DNA of 64,000 nucleotides, from the NCBI GenBank assembly GCA_963926355.1, contig CAWUWW010000001.1, positions 1 through 64,000 of the forward strand. Direction: 5' to 3'. Shown here piece after piece: positions 43,496-51,521 of this stretch. The notes under the pieces were generated by a model, which worked only from the letters and a program-made list of their open reading frames with translations, was not told the DNA's origin and did not search any database. Each line of letters starts with the position of its first letter. Position 1 is the first letter of the stretch. This DNA is from SCGC-AAA076-P13 sp963926355. Its GTDB lineage: Bacteria > Pseudomonadota > Gammaproteobacteria > Magnimaribacterales > D2472. A program made the translations under genes and the position numbers.

Positions 43496-43845
43496 TGGTG
43501 GAGGCGGCGGGAATTGAACCCGCGTCCGCTAATCCTTCAGCCTAGCTTCTACATGCATAGCTCACCCAATTGGCTTTTTAACTTTTGTGACCCGAGGAGC
43601 GGGGTACTAAAGCGAGCTTGATTAGTTTTAACCAAACTGTGTCCAAGCAACACAGCTTGGCTAGACTATGATATTTGCCGATACTTCAAACCATAGTCAA
43701 TAATCAGTATCGGTTAGCATTAAGCTGCTAAAGCGTAGTTGTCGTTATTTGCAACTAAATTTTTTGTAGTATGTTTTACAAGAATTACCACAATCTTGGC
43801 ATGCGCTTCGGAGTCCAGTAGAAACGTCGAACCCTGTTCGCCCCC
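43496..43845 (-). ncRNA. ssrA: Transfer-messenger RNA (tmRNA)
   Basis: tmRNA rescues stalled ribosomes with SmpB and tags the nascent chain for proteolysis. The ends pair as GGGGGCG and CGCCTCC, followed by ACCA. The T-arm reads GGACGCGGGTTCAATTCCCGC, close to tRNA-Ala, with an alanine-type G-U pair in the acceptor. It is a one-piece RNA of about 350 nt. The resume codon GCA opens a tag of A-N-N-D-N-Y-A-L-A-A then TAA (43752 down to 43720), which differs from the E. coli tag ANDENYALAA. smpB lies 23 nt upstream on the same strand. Confidence 0.97.
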
Positions 43846-43857
43846 GTGGGGAAAGGA

Positions 43858-43863
43858 ATTATA
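43858..43863 (-). promoter_or_regulatory. -10 box for ssrA
   Basis: A perfect TATAAT on the minus strand lies between the smpB stop and ssrA, 12 nt before the mature tmRNA 5' end. No good -35 is found at 16-18 nt, where it would fall in the end of smpB. It would allow tmRNA synthesis independent of smpB, with a leader of about 6 nt. Confidence 0.55.
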
Positions 43864-43868
43864 CAGTA

Positions 43869-44360
43869 TTACGTGAAATTTTTAGTAGAATGACTATTAT
43901 TTTTTGCATTCTTAAGAATTCTGCCTTGATCTCGTTCCCAGTCTCTTTTTTTAATATCTTGCCTTTGATCATGTACTTTCTTTCCTTTACCAGTGGCAAT
44001 ATCACATTTAATATGATTTTCTTTCCAATACATTGAAGTCATGATTACTGTTAAACTTTTTTCATTTTTTAACTTTTGAAGCTCTGATATCTCCCTTTTA
44101 TTCAATAAGAGTTTTCTCGTTCTAAGCGGATCTACATTAAAGTCTTTTAAAGAGGCCGGAGGATCGATTTTAATACCAAGCAACCAGGCTTCATTTTTCT
44201 TAAAAGTAACGTAACTATTTTTAACATCTATCTTGCCGTCTCTTAGAGATTTTACTTCCCAGCCCTCTAAAACGATTCCAGCTTGAAATGTTTCACCAAG
44301 AATAAAATTCCTTGATGCAGTTTTATTCTTTACAATTAGTGCAGGTTTATCTTTGGACAT
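43869..44360 (-). CDS. smpB: SsrA-binding protein SmpB
   Basis: SmpB binds the tRNA-like domain of tmRNA and carries it to stalled ribosomes. It has 163 residues (E. coli 160). The OB fold includes GIVLEGWEVKSLRDGKIDV and YVTFKKNEAWLLGIKI. The C-terminal basic tail KGKKVHDQRQDIKKRDWERD, which lies in the mRNA channel, is intact. Its direct neighbour on the same strand is ssrA. Confidence 0.97.
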   Translation of the reverse strand: MSKDKPALIVKNKTASRNFILGETFQAGIVLEGWEVKSLRDGKIDVKNSYVTFKKNEAWLLGIKIDPPASLKDFNVDPLRTRKLLLNKREISELQKLKNEKSLTVIMTSMYWKENHIKCDIATGKGKKVHDQRQDIKKRDWERDQGRILKNAKNNSHSTKNFT

Positions 44361-44411
44361 ACCTTTATTATGTCCTCAGATGTAGTATGTGCAACAAAAA
44401 TTAAGTAAAAA

Positions 44412-44873
44412 ATGAATATTAATAATATAAAAGCAACATTTGGTTACCTAGGTTTCATGCCTTTTGCCTTTCTTTCAATTACACCTTGGGTGGCTGGGGG
44501 TCAGTTAGGCAATACTGCAATAGTTTTCCAGCTTGGGTATGGAGCAATAATTATCAGTTTTCTTGGAGGTATGTCTTGGGGATGGAGGGATAACCAAGCC
44601 AACCAACCATATAATCTTTTTCTAGGAATTATCTTTAGTCTTTCAGGGTGCGTAATTCTTTTGCTAACTTATTTTAATAATATACTTTTGGCACTTCTAG
44701 TTTCAGTTATTATTTTCCAATCTTTTTATCACTTTGAAAAATCAAGTGAAGATTTTTTAAACAAAGATGATGATTACAAAAAATTTAGAAAGATACTATC
44801 TCTTTTAGTATCCATCAGTTTCTTGATATCATCTGCCTACTGGATAAATCCTTATAGCAACCCTTTAACTTAA
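44412..44873 (+). CDS. DUF3429-like membrane protein
   Basis: The 153-residue protein has four to five hydrophobic spans (about 9-29, 36-56, 70-87, 89-104 and 128-145). The pattern LGFMPFAFLSITPW followed by YGAIIISFLGGMSWGW resembles the DUF3429 family by memory. No function is established. It is 8 nt upstream of the symporter and probably cotranscribed. The acidic loop SSEDFLNKDDDYKK is predicted to be outside the membrane. Confidence 0.75.
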   Translation: MNINNIKATFGYLGFMPFAFLSITPWVAGGQLGNTAIVFQLGYGAIIISFLGGMSWGWRDNQANQPYNLFLGIIFSLSGCVILLLTYFNNILLALLVSVIIFQSFYHFEKSSEDFLNKDDDYKKFRKILSLLVSISFLISSAYWINPYSNPLT

Positions 44874-44881
44874 TAGTCATT

Positions 44882-46234
44882 ATGGAAATACAAAAACAAC
44901 TTAAATCTCACGGCGCTTGGATTGGTAAATGGACCTTTATTCTGGCAGCTACTGGATCAGCTGTAGGGTTAGGCAATATATGGGGATTTCCTTATAAAGC
45001 TGGCACAAATGGCGGCGGCGCTTTTGTTTTAATTTACCTAGCTTGTATCGTTGTTATCGGAGTACCGATTATGATTAGTGAAATAATTATTGGAAGAAGG
45101 TCTGGTAATAGTCCGATCAACGCAATGAGAAAAGTTGCAAAAGATTCAAATAAAAGTTCTTTATGGCAGTTTATTGGTTGGAGTGGAATTGCAGCCGGCA
45201 TTCTTATACTTTCTTTTTATAGTGTAATAGCTGGCATATGTCTTAATTATATTTTTATTTCCGGAATGAGCCCTGCCTCCATTCCAGACGCATCTATTCA
45301 ATTCGGAAATGTAATCTCCTCACCGCTAAATCTTTTAGTTTGGCACTCAATATTTATGATCCTTACTGTCTCTATAATTTCTGCTGGTATAAATAATGGA
45401 ATAGGTAGGATGGTTAAAATTTTAATGCCTATGCTTGGGCTTTTGCTTATTTTCATGTTTATAAATGGAATTCTAAGCGGAGCATTCATGAAGGCTTTTT
45501 CATTTTTGTTTTACCCAGATTTCTCTAACGTAACTTCAGATACTTTCTTACAAGCAATGGGGCAGGCATTTTTTAGTTTAAGTTTAGGTATGGGATCAAT
45601 AATGGCTTACGGGGCATATATGCCAAAAGAGCAAAAAGTTGTCCAGACATCATTTACTGTTGCATCTCTAGATACTCTTGTTGCAGTATTTGCCGGCTTA
45701 GCAATATTCCCAATTATATTTGCTTTTGATCTTGAGGCTGCCGCAGGTCCTGGGCTTGTTTTTGTTTCAATGCTCACTGCTTTCCATCAGATGGAATTTG
45801 GTCAGTTTATTGGTCCATTTTTCTTTATTCTTTTGTCCATTGCCGCACTTAGTTCTTCAATATCTTTATTGGAACCCGGCGTTGCTTTCTTATCTGAAGA
45901 GGGATATCTAACAAGAAAAAAAGCAGCTATTTTAATATCACTTTTTACCTGGATTTTGGGAATAGGATCAGCATTAAGTTTCAATCTTTGGGCTGACTTT
46001 AACCTAACGCCTGGAAAAAACTTTCTTGATTCAATGGATTTTATAGCCAATCAAATACTACTTCCTTTAGGGGGAATGTTTATAGCAATTTTCGTTGGCT
46101 GGTTTATGAAAGAGTCACTTATTAAAGATGAGATGGGTGAAGTCAACCCAATGGTATTTAAGTTATGGAGATTTTTTATTAGATTTATTGCTCCAGCAAG
46201 TGTTGCAACTGTATTCCTATCTCAGATTTTTTAA
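44882..46234 (+). CDS. SLC6/NSS-family sodium-dependent transporter
   Basis: These transporters couple uptake of amino acids or amines to sodium entry across the inner membrane. It has 450 residues with 11 or so membrane spans. The first span carries the sodium and substrate site: LAATGSAVGLGNIWGFPYKA followed by GGGAFVLIYLACI, the family signature. The unwound sixth-span region reads AFFSLSLGMGSIMAYGAY. The substrate cannot be deduced. It lies between the DUF3429 gene and ratA, where many gammaproteobacteria have smpB directly next to ratA. Confidence 0.93.
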   Translation: MEIQKQLKSHGAWIGKWTFILAATGSAVGLGNIWGFPYKAGTNGGGAFVLIYLACIVVIGVPIMISEIIIGRRSGNSPINAMRKVAKDSNKSSLWQFIGWSGIAAGILILSFYSVIAGICLNYIFISGMSPASIPDASIQFGNVISSPLNLLVWHSIFMILTVSIISAGINNGIGRMVKILMPMLGLLLIFMFINGILSGAFMKAFSFLFYPDFSNVTSDTFLQAMGQAFFSLSLGMGSIMAYGAYMPKEQKVVQTSFTVASLDTLVAVFAGLAIFPIIFAFDLEAAAGPGLVFVSMLTAFHQMEFGQFIGPFFFILLSIAALSSSISLLEPGVAFLSEEGYLTRKKAAILISLFTWILGIGSALSFNLWADFNLTPGKNFLDSMDFIANQILLPLGGMFIAIFVGWFMKESLIKDEMGEVNPMVFKLWRFFIRFIAPASVATVFLSQIF

Positions 46235-46237
46235 ATA

Positions 46238-46660
46238 GTGGCTAGAGAAATACACTTTCATAAAAAAATCTTAAATGTTGATCCAAAACAAGCATTAAAA
46301 GTAGTTTCTAATTTCAATGAATATTCATCTTTTGTTCCAGGCTGCACAGGAGCATCCTTGCTTGAGAAGAGCTTTCCAATTGAAATTGGTAGATTAGAGT
46401 TCCTTATCTTGGGTAAGGAATATTTCATTGAATCCAAAAATACCCTTACCTCCAACTCTATCAGTATTGAACAAATAAAAGGCCCTTTTGAATATTTTGA
46501 AGGCACTTGGTTGATTGAAGATTTAAGTAATAATTCATGCAATATCAGCTTTCAAGCAAAATTTAAACTTCCATTTTTATTGAATGCCATTACCCCTCAA
46601 TCTTTAGTTGATAAATTTTCATCAACTATAATTGATGCTTTTTTAAAGAGAGTTTCATGA
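46238..46660 (+). CDS. ratA: RatA-like START-domain protein
   Basis: This family (Coq10/RatA, polyketide-cyclase fold) binds hydrophobic ligands; members have been linked to ubiquinone function and, in E. coli, to inhibition of 70S formation. It has 140 residues with KVVSNFNEYSSFVPGC near the start and the FKLPFLLNAITPQSLVDKF C-terminal helix region. The GTG start lies 3 nt after the symporter stop without a clear Shine-Dalgarno. Its stop overlaps rnfH by 4 nt. The ratA name follows synteny with smpB and rnfH. Confidence 0.88.
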   Translation: MAREIHFHKKILNVDPKQALKVVSNFNEYSSFVPGCTGASLLEKSFPIEIGRLEFLILGKEYFIESKNTLTSNSISIEQIKGPFEYFEGTWLIEDLSNNSCNISFQAKFKLPFLLNAITPQSLVDKFSSTIIDAFLKRVS

Positions 46661-46935
46661 AAATATTTTTCTCATACCAGGGTATTAAGGACAAGTATTT
46701 TTTAGATTTTAATGTATCTTCCAGCATAACAGTGGCTGAGTTTTTAAATATAGAAGAGATAAAGAAAATTACTAACTCTATTGATCATGATTTAGTTTTT
46801 GGAGTTAATGGCGAGCTACTTGATGGTAATTTCAAGCCTTTACCTCATAAATATAGGTTAAAAGAGGGCGAAAGAGTTGAGATTTATAGACCTTTGCAAC
46901 AAAATCCGAAAGAAAGAAGATTGAATAAGGTTTAG
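46657..46935 (+). CDS. rnfH: RnfH (RatB) ubiquitin-like family protein
   Basis: A small beta-grasp protein of unproven function that regularly accompanies ratA. It has 92 residues. The C-terminal signature GERVEIYRPLQQNPKERR is diagnostic for RnfH. It starts within the ratA stop (ATGA), and its TAG overlaps the stop codon of the convergent bamE by 4 nt. Confidence 0.92.
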   Translation: MKIFFSYQGIKDKYFLDFNVSSSITVAEFLNIEEIKKITNSIDHDLVFGVNGELLDGNFKPLPHKYRLKEGERVEIYRPLQQNPKERRLNKV

Positions 46936-47273
46936 GTTTCTTCAACTACGGTTAACTTTTCTTCAACCCAATTTTCTACCAAACCATCATCATTAAAATT
47001 AATAATTAGTTTAATTTCTGTTAATTTTTTATCGCCCACCTGAACAGAATTATAATAATCCCATCTATTTTGATGAAAAGGATCTTTAATTAGGGCTGTG
47101 CCAAAAATAAACTGAACCTGTTCCTTGGTAAGACCTTCAGATAGTTTTTCTAAATCCTTCTGTTCATATATGTTTCCCTGAAGAACAGGTACCTTGTAAG
47201 GGCTTAAGGATGAACATGCGCTTATAGCAATAATAATTGTTAAAAGAAGTGATTTATTAAGGAGTTGTTTCAT
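46932..47273 (-). CDS. bamE: Outer-membrane assembly lipoprotein BamE
   Basis: BamE supports insertion of beta-barrels by the Bam complex, whose core bamA lies at 59386. It has 113 residues: a lipoprotein signal peptide with lipobox ISAC and lipidated Cys20, then VPVLQGNIYEQKDLEKLSEG and LTKEQVQFIFGTALIKDPFH, the SmpA/OmlA pattern. It is divergent from fur, the arrangement also found in Pseudomonas (omlA-fur). Confidence 0.95.
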   Translation of the reverse strand: MKQLLNKSLLLTIIIAISACSSLSPYKVPVLQGNIYEQKDLEKLSEGLTKEQVQFIFGTALIKDPFHQNRWDYYNSVQVGDKKLTEIKLIINFNDDGLVENWVEEKLTVVEET

Positions 47274-47284
47274 AATATAGTTGG

Positions 47285-47313
47285 ATTATACTTTGTAATA
47301 TCTCCAAAGTCTT
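47285..47313 (-). promoter_or_regulatory. Candidate bamE promoter
   Basis: A perfect TATAAT on the minus strand (47290-47285) is preceded at 17 nt by AAGACT (47313-47308), which keeps the GAC core. The start is predicted close to the bamE ATG, with a leader of a few bases. The 109-nt bamE-fur gap has no clear Fur box. Confidence 0.5.
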
Positions 47314-47382
47314 TTTAGTTTCATTAATTAAGAGACAGCATAGGAGCGTTAAAGTTTGAAATCAATTTGAAGAATTTATAAA

Positions 47383-47805
47383 ATGAATGCAGATAATAAA
47401 AGCGAAGAATTAAAAAAAGCAGGCCTCAAGGCAACAACACCTAGAATTAAAATTATGGAAGTTCTAGCTTCTACTGCATATCAACATGTTCACTTTAGCG
47501 CAGAGGATATATATAGAGAATTAATGCAGATTGGTGAAAATATAGGCTTAGCATCTGTTTATAGAGTTTTAACTCAATTTGAATCAGCCGGGATGGTTAA
47601 AAAGCATCACTTTGAAGATAATAAAGCAGTTTATGAAATTAATTCAGATGAACATCATGACCATATGGTTTGTGTTGATACTGGAAAAGTTCTAGAGTTT
47701 CATGATGAACAGTTAGAACAACTTCAGCATGATATCGCCAAGAAAGCAGGGTATGAAGTAGTTGATCATAGTATGGTTTTATACGTAAAAAAAATTCAAA
47801 CATAA
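47383..47805 (+). CDS. fur: Ferric uptake regulator Fur
   Basis: Fur represses iron-uptake genes when bound to ferrous iron. It has 140 residues: an N-terminal winged helix (about 1-85, with GLASVYRVLTQFESAG as recognition region) and a dimerisation domain with HHDH at 91-94. Cys97 is kept but the second cysteine of the E. coli CxxC zinc site is Thr100, as in Pseudomonas Fur. It could control the TonB receptor at 40628, though no site is visible there. Confidence 0.95.
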   Translation: MNADNKSEELKKAGLKATTPRIKIMEVLASTAYQHVHFSAEDIYRELMQIGENIGLASVYRVLTQFESAGMVKKHHFEDNKAVYEINSDEHHDHMVCVDTGKVLEFHDEQLEQLQHDIAKKAGYEVVDHSMVLYVKKIQT

Positions 47806-47818
47806 ATTCATTTCACCT

Positions 47819-47846
47819 CTTGAAGTGAAAATTTAAATCCCAATAT
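47819..47846 (+). promoter_or_regulatory. Heat-shock (sigma-32) promoter of grpE-dnaK-dnaJ
   Basis: CTTGAAG (47819-47825), a 13-nt spacer and CCCAATAT (47839-47846) closely match the sigma-32 consensus CTTGAAA and CCCCATNT. An inverted repeat TTTCAC/GTGAAA (47811-47816/47825-47830) overlaps the -35 box; it may act as a weak end of fur or as an operator. No CIRCE element is present. Confidence 0.82.
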
Positions 47847-47868
47847 ATGGTTTTAACAGGATTTAACT

Positions 47869-48435
47869 ATGGCAAAACAAAAAAAATCTAAAGACATTGA
47901 TCTAGAACTAAATATCAATGAGCTATCTAGCGAAGAGCTTTCCCCCGAAAGCCTAGAAGAGATTGAGTCTAATTCAAATATGGGATCAGATACCTATGAA
48001 GAGTTACTGGATAAGAATGAGGAATTAGAAAAATCATCTCTTAGGGCAAAGGCTGATTTAGATAATGTTTTGAAGAGAACCTTGTCTGAGGTAGAGAAAG
48101 CTCATAAGTATGGAGTTGAAAAGCTATTGTCAGAACTGCTTCCAGTTATTGATAATTTAGAGCATGCCCTTAATAATCTTTCAGAAAATGCTACTAAAGA
48201 AGATAAAGAAGGTATCGAGTTAACCTTAAAGTCTTTTGAGTCAGCCCTTGATAAATTTGGGATGATACCCATCTATCCTGTTAATGAAGATTTTAATCCT
48301 GAGAAGCACGAAGCTGTGACAATGGAAAAAGATGAAAGTAAAGAAAATGGCTCTATTGGAAATATTTTTCAAAGAGGCTGGGAACTGCATTCTAGGTTGG
48401 TTAGGCCTGCCAGAGTGACAGTAATTAAAAATTAG
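47869..48435 (+). CDS. grpE: Nucleotide exchange factor GrpE
   Basis: GrpE releases ADP from DnaK and serves as a thermosensor. It has 188 residues: an acidic N-terminal region, a long coiled coil (about 45-95), then the beta domain with FNPEKHEAVTMEKDES and VRPARVTV at the end. In many relatives recN precedes it; here fur does. It is 10 nt before dnaK and first in the heat-shock unit. Confidence 0.96.
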   Translation: MAKQKKSKDIDLELNINELSSEELSPESLEEIESNSNMGSDTYEELLDKNEELEKSSLRAKADLDNVLKRTLSEVEKAHKYGVEKLLSELLPVIDNLEHALNNLSENATKEDKEGIELTLKSFESALDKFGMIPIYPVNEDFNPEKHEAVTMEKDESKENGSIGNIFQRGWELHSRLVRPARVTVIKN

Positions 48436-48445
48436 AGGAAATATT

Positions 48446-50404
48446 ATGTCAAAAATAATTGGAATTGATCTTGGAACTACAAATAGTTGTGTAGCTGTAA
48501 TAGAAGGACAGCAACAGAAAGTTATAGAGAACTCAGAAGGTGGACGAACAACTCCATCTGTAATTGCTTATACAGATAATGACGAAGTATTAGTAGGGAT
48601 GCCTGCAAAAAGACAGGCAGTGACTAATCCAGAAAATACTCTTTATGCAATTAAAAGATTAATTGGTAGAAGATTTGATGATGAGGTGGTTAGCAAGGAT
48701 GCTGACATGGTCCCTTATAAAATCATTAAGGCAGATAACGGCGACGCATGGGTTCAGGCATCTAACAAAAAGCTAGCACCACCGCAAGTTGCAGCTGAAA
48801 TTTTAAAGAAAATGAAAAAAACTGCTGAAGATTACTTGGGGTATGAAGTAAAAGAAGCGGTAATAACAGTCCCTGCTTATTTTAATGACTCTCAAAGACA
48901 GGCAACTAAAGATGCTGGAAAAATTGCAGGACTTGATGTTAAAAGAATAATTAATGAGCCTACGGCTGCAGCTTTAGCTTACGGCTTAGATAAACATAAA
49001 GGCGACTCAACAATTGCAGTTTATGATCTTGGTGGCGGAACCTTTGATATTTCAATCATTGAAATATCAGATGTAGATGGGGAGCATCAGTTTGAAGTTC
49101 TTTCTACAAATGGAGATACTTTTTTAGGTGGCGAAGATTTTGATTTAAGGCTGATAGATTATTTTGTTGAGCAATTTAAACAAGAATCAGGCTTTGATTT
49201 AAAAAGTGATCCATTGGCTCTTCAGAGATTAAAAGAAGCTGCAGAAAAAGCAAAAATAGAGCTCTCTTCTGCTGAGCAAACCGAAGTCAATCTTCCATAT
49301 ATTACTGCTGATAGCTCAGGCCCAAAACATTTTGTTCATAAAATAACTAGAGCGAAATTAGAGTCTTTGGTTGAGGACTTAGTTGATAGAACTCTTGCGC
49401 CCTTAAAGGTCGCTTTGCAAGATGCAAAATTAGCAAAAACAGATATCTCAGAAATTTTATTAGTTGGCGGGCAGACTAGAATGCCTCTTGTTCAAAAGAA
49501 GGTTTCAGAATTCTTTGGTAAAGAGCCAAGAAAAGACTTAAATCCTGATGAGGCTGTTGCTGTTGGGGCTGCTATTCAAGGTTCTGTATTATCTGGAGAA
49601 ACAACTGATGTTTTATTGTTAGATGTTACTCCTTTAACTCTAGGTATTGAAACTCTTGGCGGCGTTGCAACTCCTTTGATAGAAAAAAATACAACAATTC
49701 CAACTCAAAAATCTCAGGTATTTTCTACTGCTGAAGATAATCAGACAGCAGTGACGGTCCATGTTATTCAAGGTGAAAGAACTCAAGCAGCACAAAATAA
49801 ATCTCTTGGACAATTTAATTTAGCCGATATTCCCCCAGCAAGCAGAGGAATGCCTCAGATTGAAGTTTCTTTTGACCTGGATGCTAATGGCATATTAAAT
49901 GTATCTGCAAAAGACAAGAATTCCGGTAAAGAGCAATCTATTGTTATTAAAGCTTCAAGTGGACTATCAGATGAAGACATCGAAAATATGATTAAAGATG
50001 CTGAAGCCAACGCTGAAGATGATAAAAAATTTGAAGAAATTGTTAAAGCCAAAAATAATGCAGATATGCTGGTTCACGCAACTCGTAAAACTATTCAAGA
50101 ATCTGGAGATAAGATAACTGATGAAGAGAAGCAGCAAGTTGAAGCGGTTGTTGTTAGTCTTGAAGAAGCTATTGGATCAGAGAATTTAGAATCTATCGAG
50201 TCAGCAACAAAAAGCTTAAATGATGTATTAACTCCTTTAACTCAAAAACTTTATGCTCAAGAAGCTACCGATTCTGAAGGTCAGCCTGGCGAAGCTTCGG
50301 ATGATAACTCAGACAATACAGTTGATGCTGAGTATGAAGAAGTTAAAGAAGTTGAAGAAGTTGAAGAAGTTGAAGACAAAGAAGATAAAAAAGAAGATAA
50401 ATAA
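48446..50404 (+). CDS. dnaK: Chaperone DnaK (Hsp70)
   Basis: DnaK binds unfolded peptides in an ATP cycle. It has 652 residues (E. coli 638). The ATPase domain opens IGIDLGTTNSCVAV and contains NEPTAAALAYGLD and YDLGGGTFDISI. The substrate domain follows LLLDVTPLTLGIETLGG. The lid ends in a tail where the usual DAEYEEVK is extended by repeated EVE units to EDKKEDK; this accounts for most of the extra length. GAGGAAA is the Shine-Dalgarno. Confidence 0.99.
   Translation: MSKIIGIDLGTTNSCVAVIEGQQQKVIENSEGGRTTPSVIAYTDNDEVLVGMPAKRQAVTNPENTLYAIKRLIGRRFDDEVVSKDADMVPYKIIKADNGDAWVQASNKKLAPPQVAAEILKKMKKTAEDYLGYEVKEAVITVPAYFNDSQRQATKDAGKIAGLDVKRIINEPTAAALAYGLDKHKGDSTIAVYDLGGGTFDISIIEISDVDGEHQFEVLSTNGDTFLGGEDFDLRLIDYFVEQFKQESGFDLKSDPLALQRLKEAAEKAKIELSSAEQTEVNLPYITADSSGPKHFVHKITRAKLESLVEDLVDRTLAPLKVALQDAKLAKTDISEILLVGGQTRMPLVQKKVSEFFGKEPRKDLNPDEAVAVGAAIQGSVLSGETTDVLLLDVTPLTLGIETLGGVATPLIEKNTTIPTQKSQVFSTAEDNQTAVTVHVIQGERTQAAQNKSLGQFNLADIPPASRGMPQIEVSFDLDANGILNVSAKDKNSGKEQSIVIKASSGLSDEDIENMIKDAEANAEDDKKFEEIVKAKNNADMLVHATRKTIQESGDKITDEEKQQVEAVVVSLEEAIGSENLESIESATKSLNDVLTPLTQKLYAQEATDSEGQPGEASDDNSDNTVDAEYEEVKEVEEVEEVEDKEDKKEDK
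50342..50375 (+). repeat. Short tandem repeat at the 3' end of dnaK
   Basis: A 9-nt unit, gttgaagaa, runs about three times (with a leading gttaaagaa variant), encoding V-E-E repeats at residues 633-643. It extends the acidic C-terminal tail, a likely site of replication slippage. Confidence 0.8.
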
Positions 50405-50416
50405 TTTAGCTATAAA

Positions 50417-51520
50417 ATGTCAAAGAGAGACTATTACGAAACCTTGGAAGTCTCTCGAGATGCTTCCGCAGCTGAGATAAAAAAAGCCTTTAAAAAGAAG
50501 GCAATGAAATATCATCCAGATAGAAATCCGGATAGCCCGGATGCCTCTACTAAATTTAAAGAATCTGCAGAGGCTTACGACGTTCTGTCAGATACGCAAA
50601 AAAAATCAGCATATGATCAATATGGCCATGCTGGTGTTGAAGGTATGGGCGGAGGAGGTCCAAATGTCAATGATGTAAATATCAATGATATTTTTGGTGA
50701 TATTTTCGGTGATGTTTTTGGTACTAGGTCTTCTTCAAGAAGATCGCGAAGAGGTTCAGATCTTCAATATAATATGGACCTTTCTTTAAAAGAAGCTGTT
50801 CTTGGAGTTCAAAAAAAGATAAAAATACCATCTCATAAATCTTGTAATGATTGTAATGGAAGTGGTGCTGCTAATGGATCAAGCCCATCTACATGCTCAA
50901 ATTGTAATGGCGTTGGTCAGGTTAGAATGCAACAAGGTTTTTTCTCTGTTCAACAAGCCTGCTCAGCATGCTCTGGATCAGGTCAAATTATAAAAGATCA
51001 ATGCAAGCCTTGTAGAGGCGTTGGTGCTACTAAAGAAAATAAAACTTTATCAGTAAATATACCTGCAGGAGTTGATAACGGTGACAAAGTTAGGTTGACT
51101 GGTGAGGGAGAATGGGAAAAAGGAGGTCAATCTGGAGATCTTTTTGTAGCAATCAGAGTTAATGAAAACCTAGTTTTTGAAAGAGAGGGTAAGGATTTAT
51201 ATCTTGAAACTCCAATTCCATTTGATACATCAGTTATAGGCGGTTCAATTAAAGTTCCAACTCTTGAAGGTACGCTATCTTTAAAAATTCCACCCCAAAC
51301 TCAGACTGGAAAGATTTTTAGGATTAGAGGCAAGGGAGCCGCAGTCGTTAGAGATCCAAGAAGGGGTGATATTTTATGTAGAGTTATTGTAGAGACACCA
51401 TCAAATTTAGATAAAAAACAAATAAAATTATTAAAAGAATTCACTGATTCATTAAACCAATCAAAAAACTATCCAGGTACCGAATCCTTTATCAAAGCAT
51501 CTGCTCAAAATCAAGACTAA
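50417..51520 (+). CDS. dnaJ: Chaperone DnaJ (Hsp40)
   Basis: DnaJ delivers substrates to DnaK and stimulates its ATPase. It has 367 residues (E. coli 376). The J domain has HPD at 33-35; a Gly/Phe-rich linker follows (GGGGPN, NDIFGDIFGDVFG); four CxxCxGxG zinc repeats are seen as CNDCNGSG, CSNCNGVG, CSACSGSG and CKPCRGVG. The C-terminal domains begin NIPAGVDNGDKVRL. It starts 12 nt after dnaK. Confidence 0.98.
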   Translation: MSKRDYYETLEVSRDASAAEIKKAFKKKAMKYHPDRNPDSPDASTKFKESAEAYDVLSDTQKKSAYDQYGHAGVEGMGGGGPNVNDVNINDIFGDIFGDVFGTRSSSRRSRRGSDLQYNMDLSLKEAVLGVQKKIKIPSHKSCNDCNGSGAANGSSPSTCSNCNGVGQVRMQQGFFSVQQACSACSGSGQIIKDQCKPCRGVGATKENKTLSVNIPAGVDNGDKVRLTGEGEWEKGGQSGDLFVAIRVNENLVFEREGKDLYLETPIPFDTSVIGGSIKVPTLEGTLSLKIPPQTQTGKIFRIRGKGAAVVRDPRRGDILCRVIVETPSNLDKKQIKLLKEFTDSLNQSKNYPGTESFIKASAQNQD

Positions 51521-51521
51521 T

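Noticed and set aside
43298..43500. Search for an integrase or duplicated ssrA 3' end as a sign of an island
   Set aside because: No second copy of the tmRNA end and no integrase gene was found near the TonB receptor.
43363..43545. Plus-strand open frame of 60 residues ending AAGIEPASANPSA
   Set aside because: It runs antisense across the 3' end of tmRNA; this is a well-known spurious frame created by the tRNA-like T-arm.
44367..44394. TTGCAC-16-CATAAT as an smpB promoter
   Set aside because: The predicted start would coincide with the ATG and destroy the AAGGT site, implying a leaderless mRNA; too weak to list.
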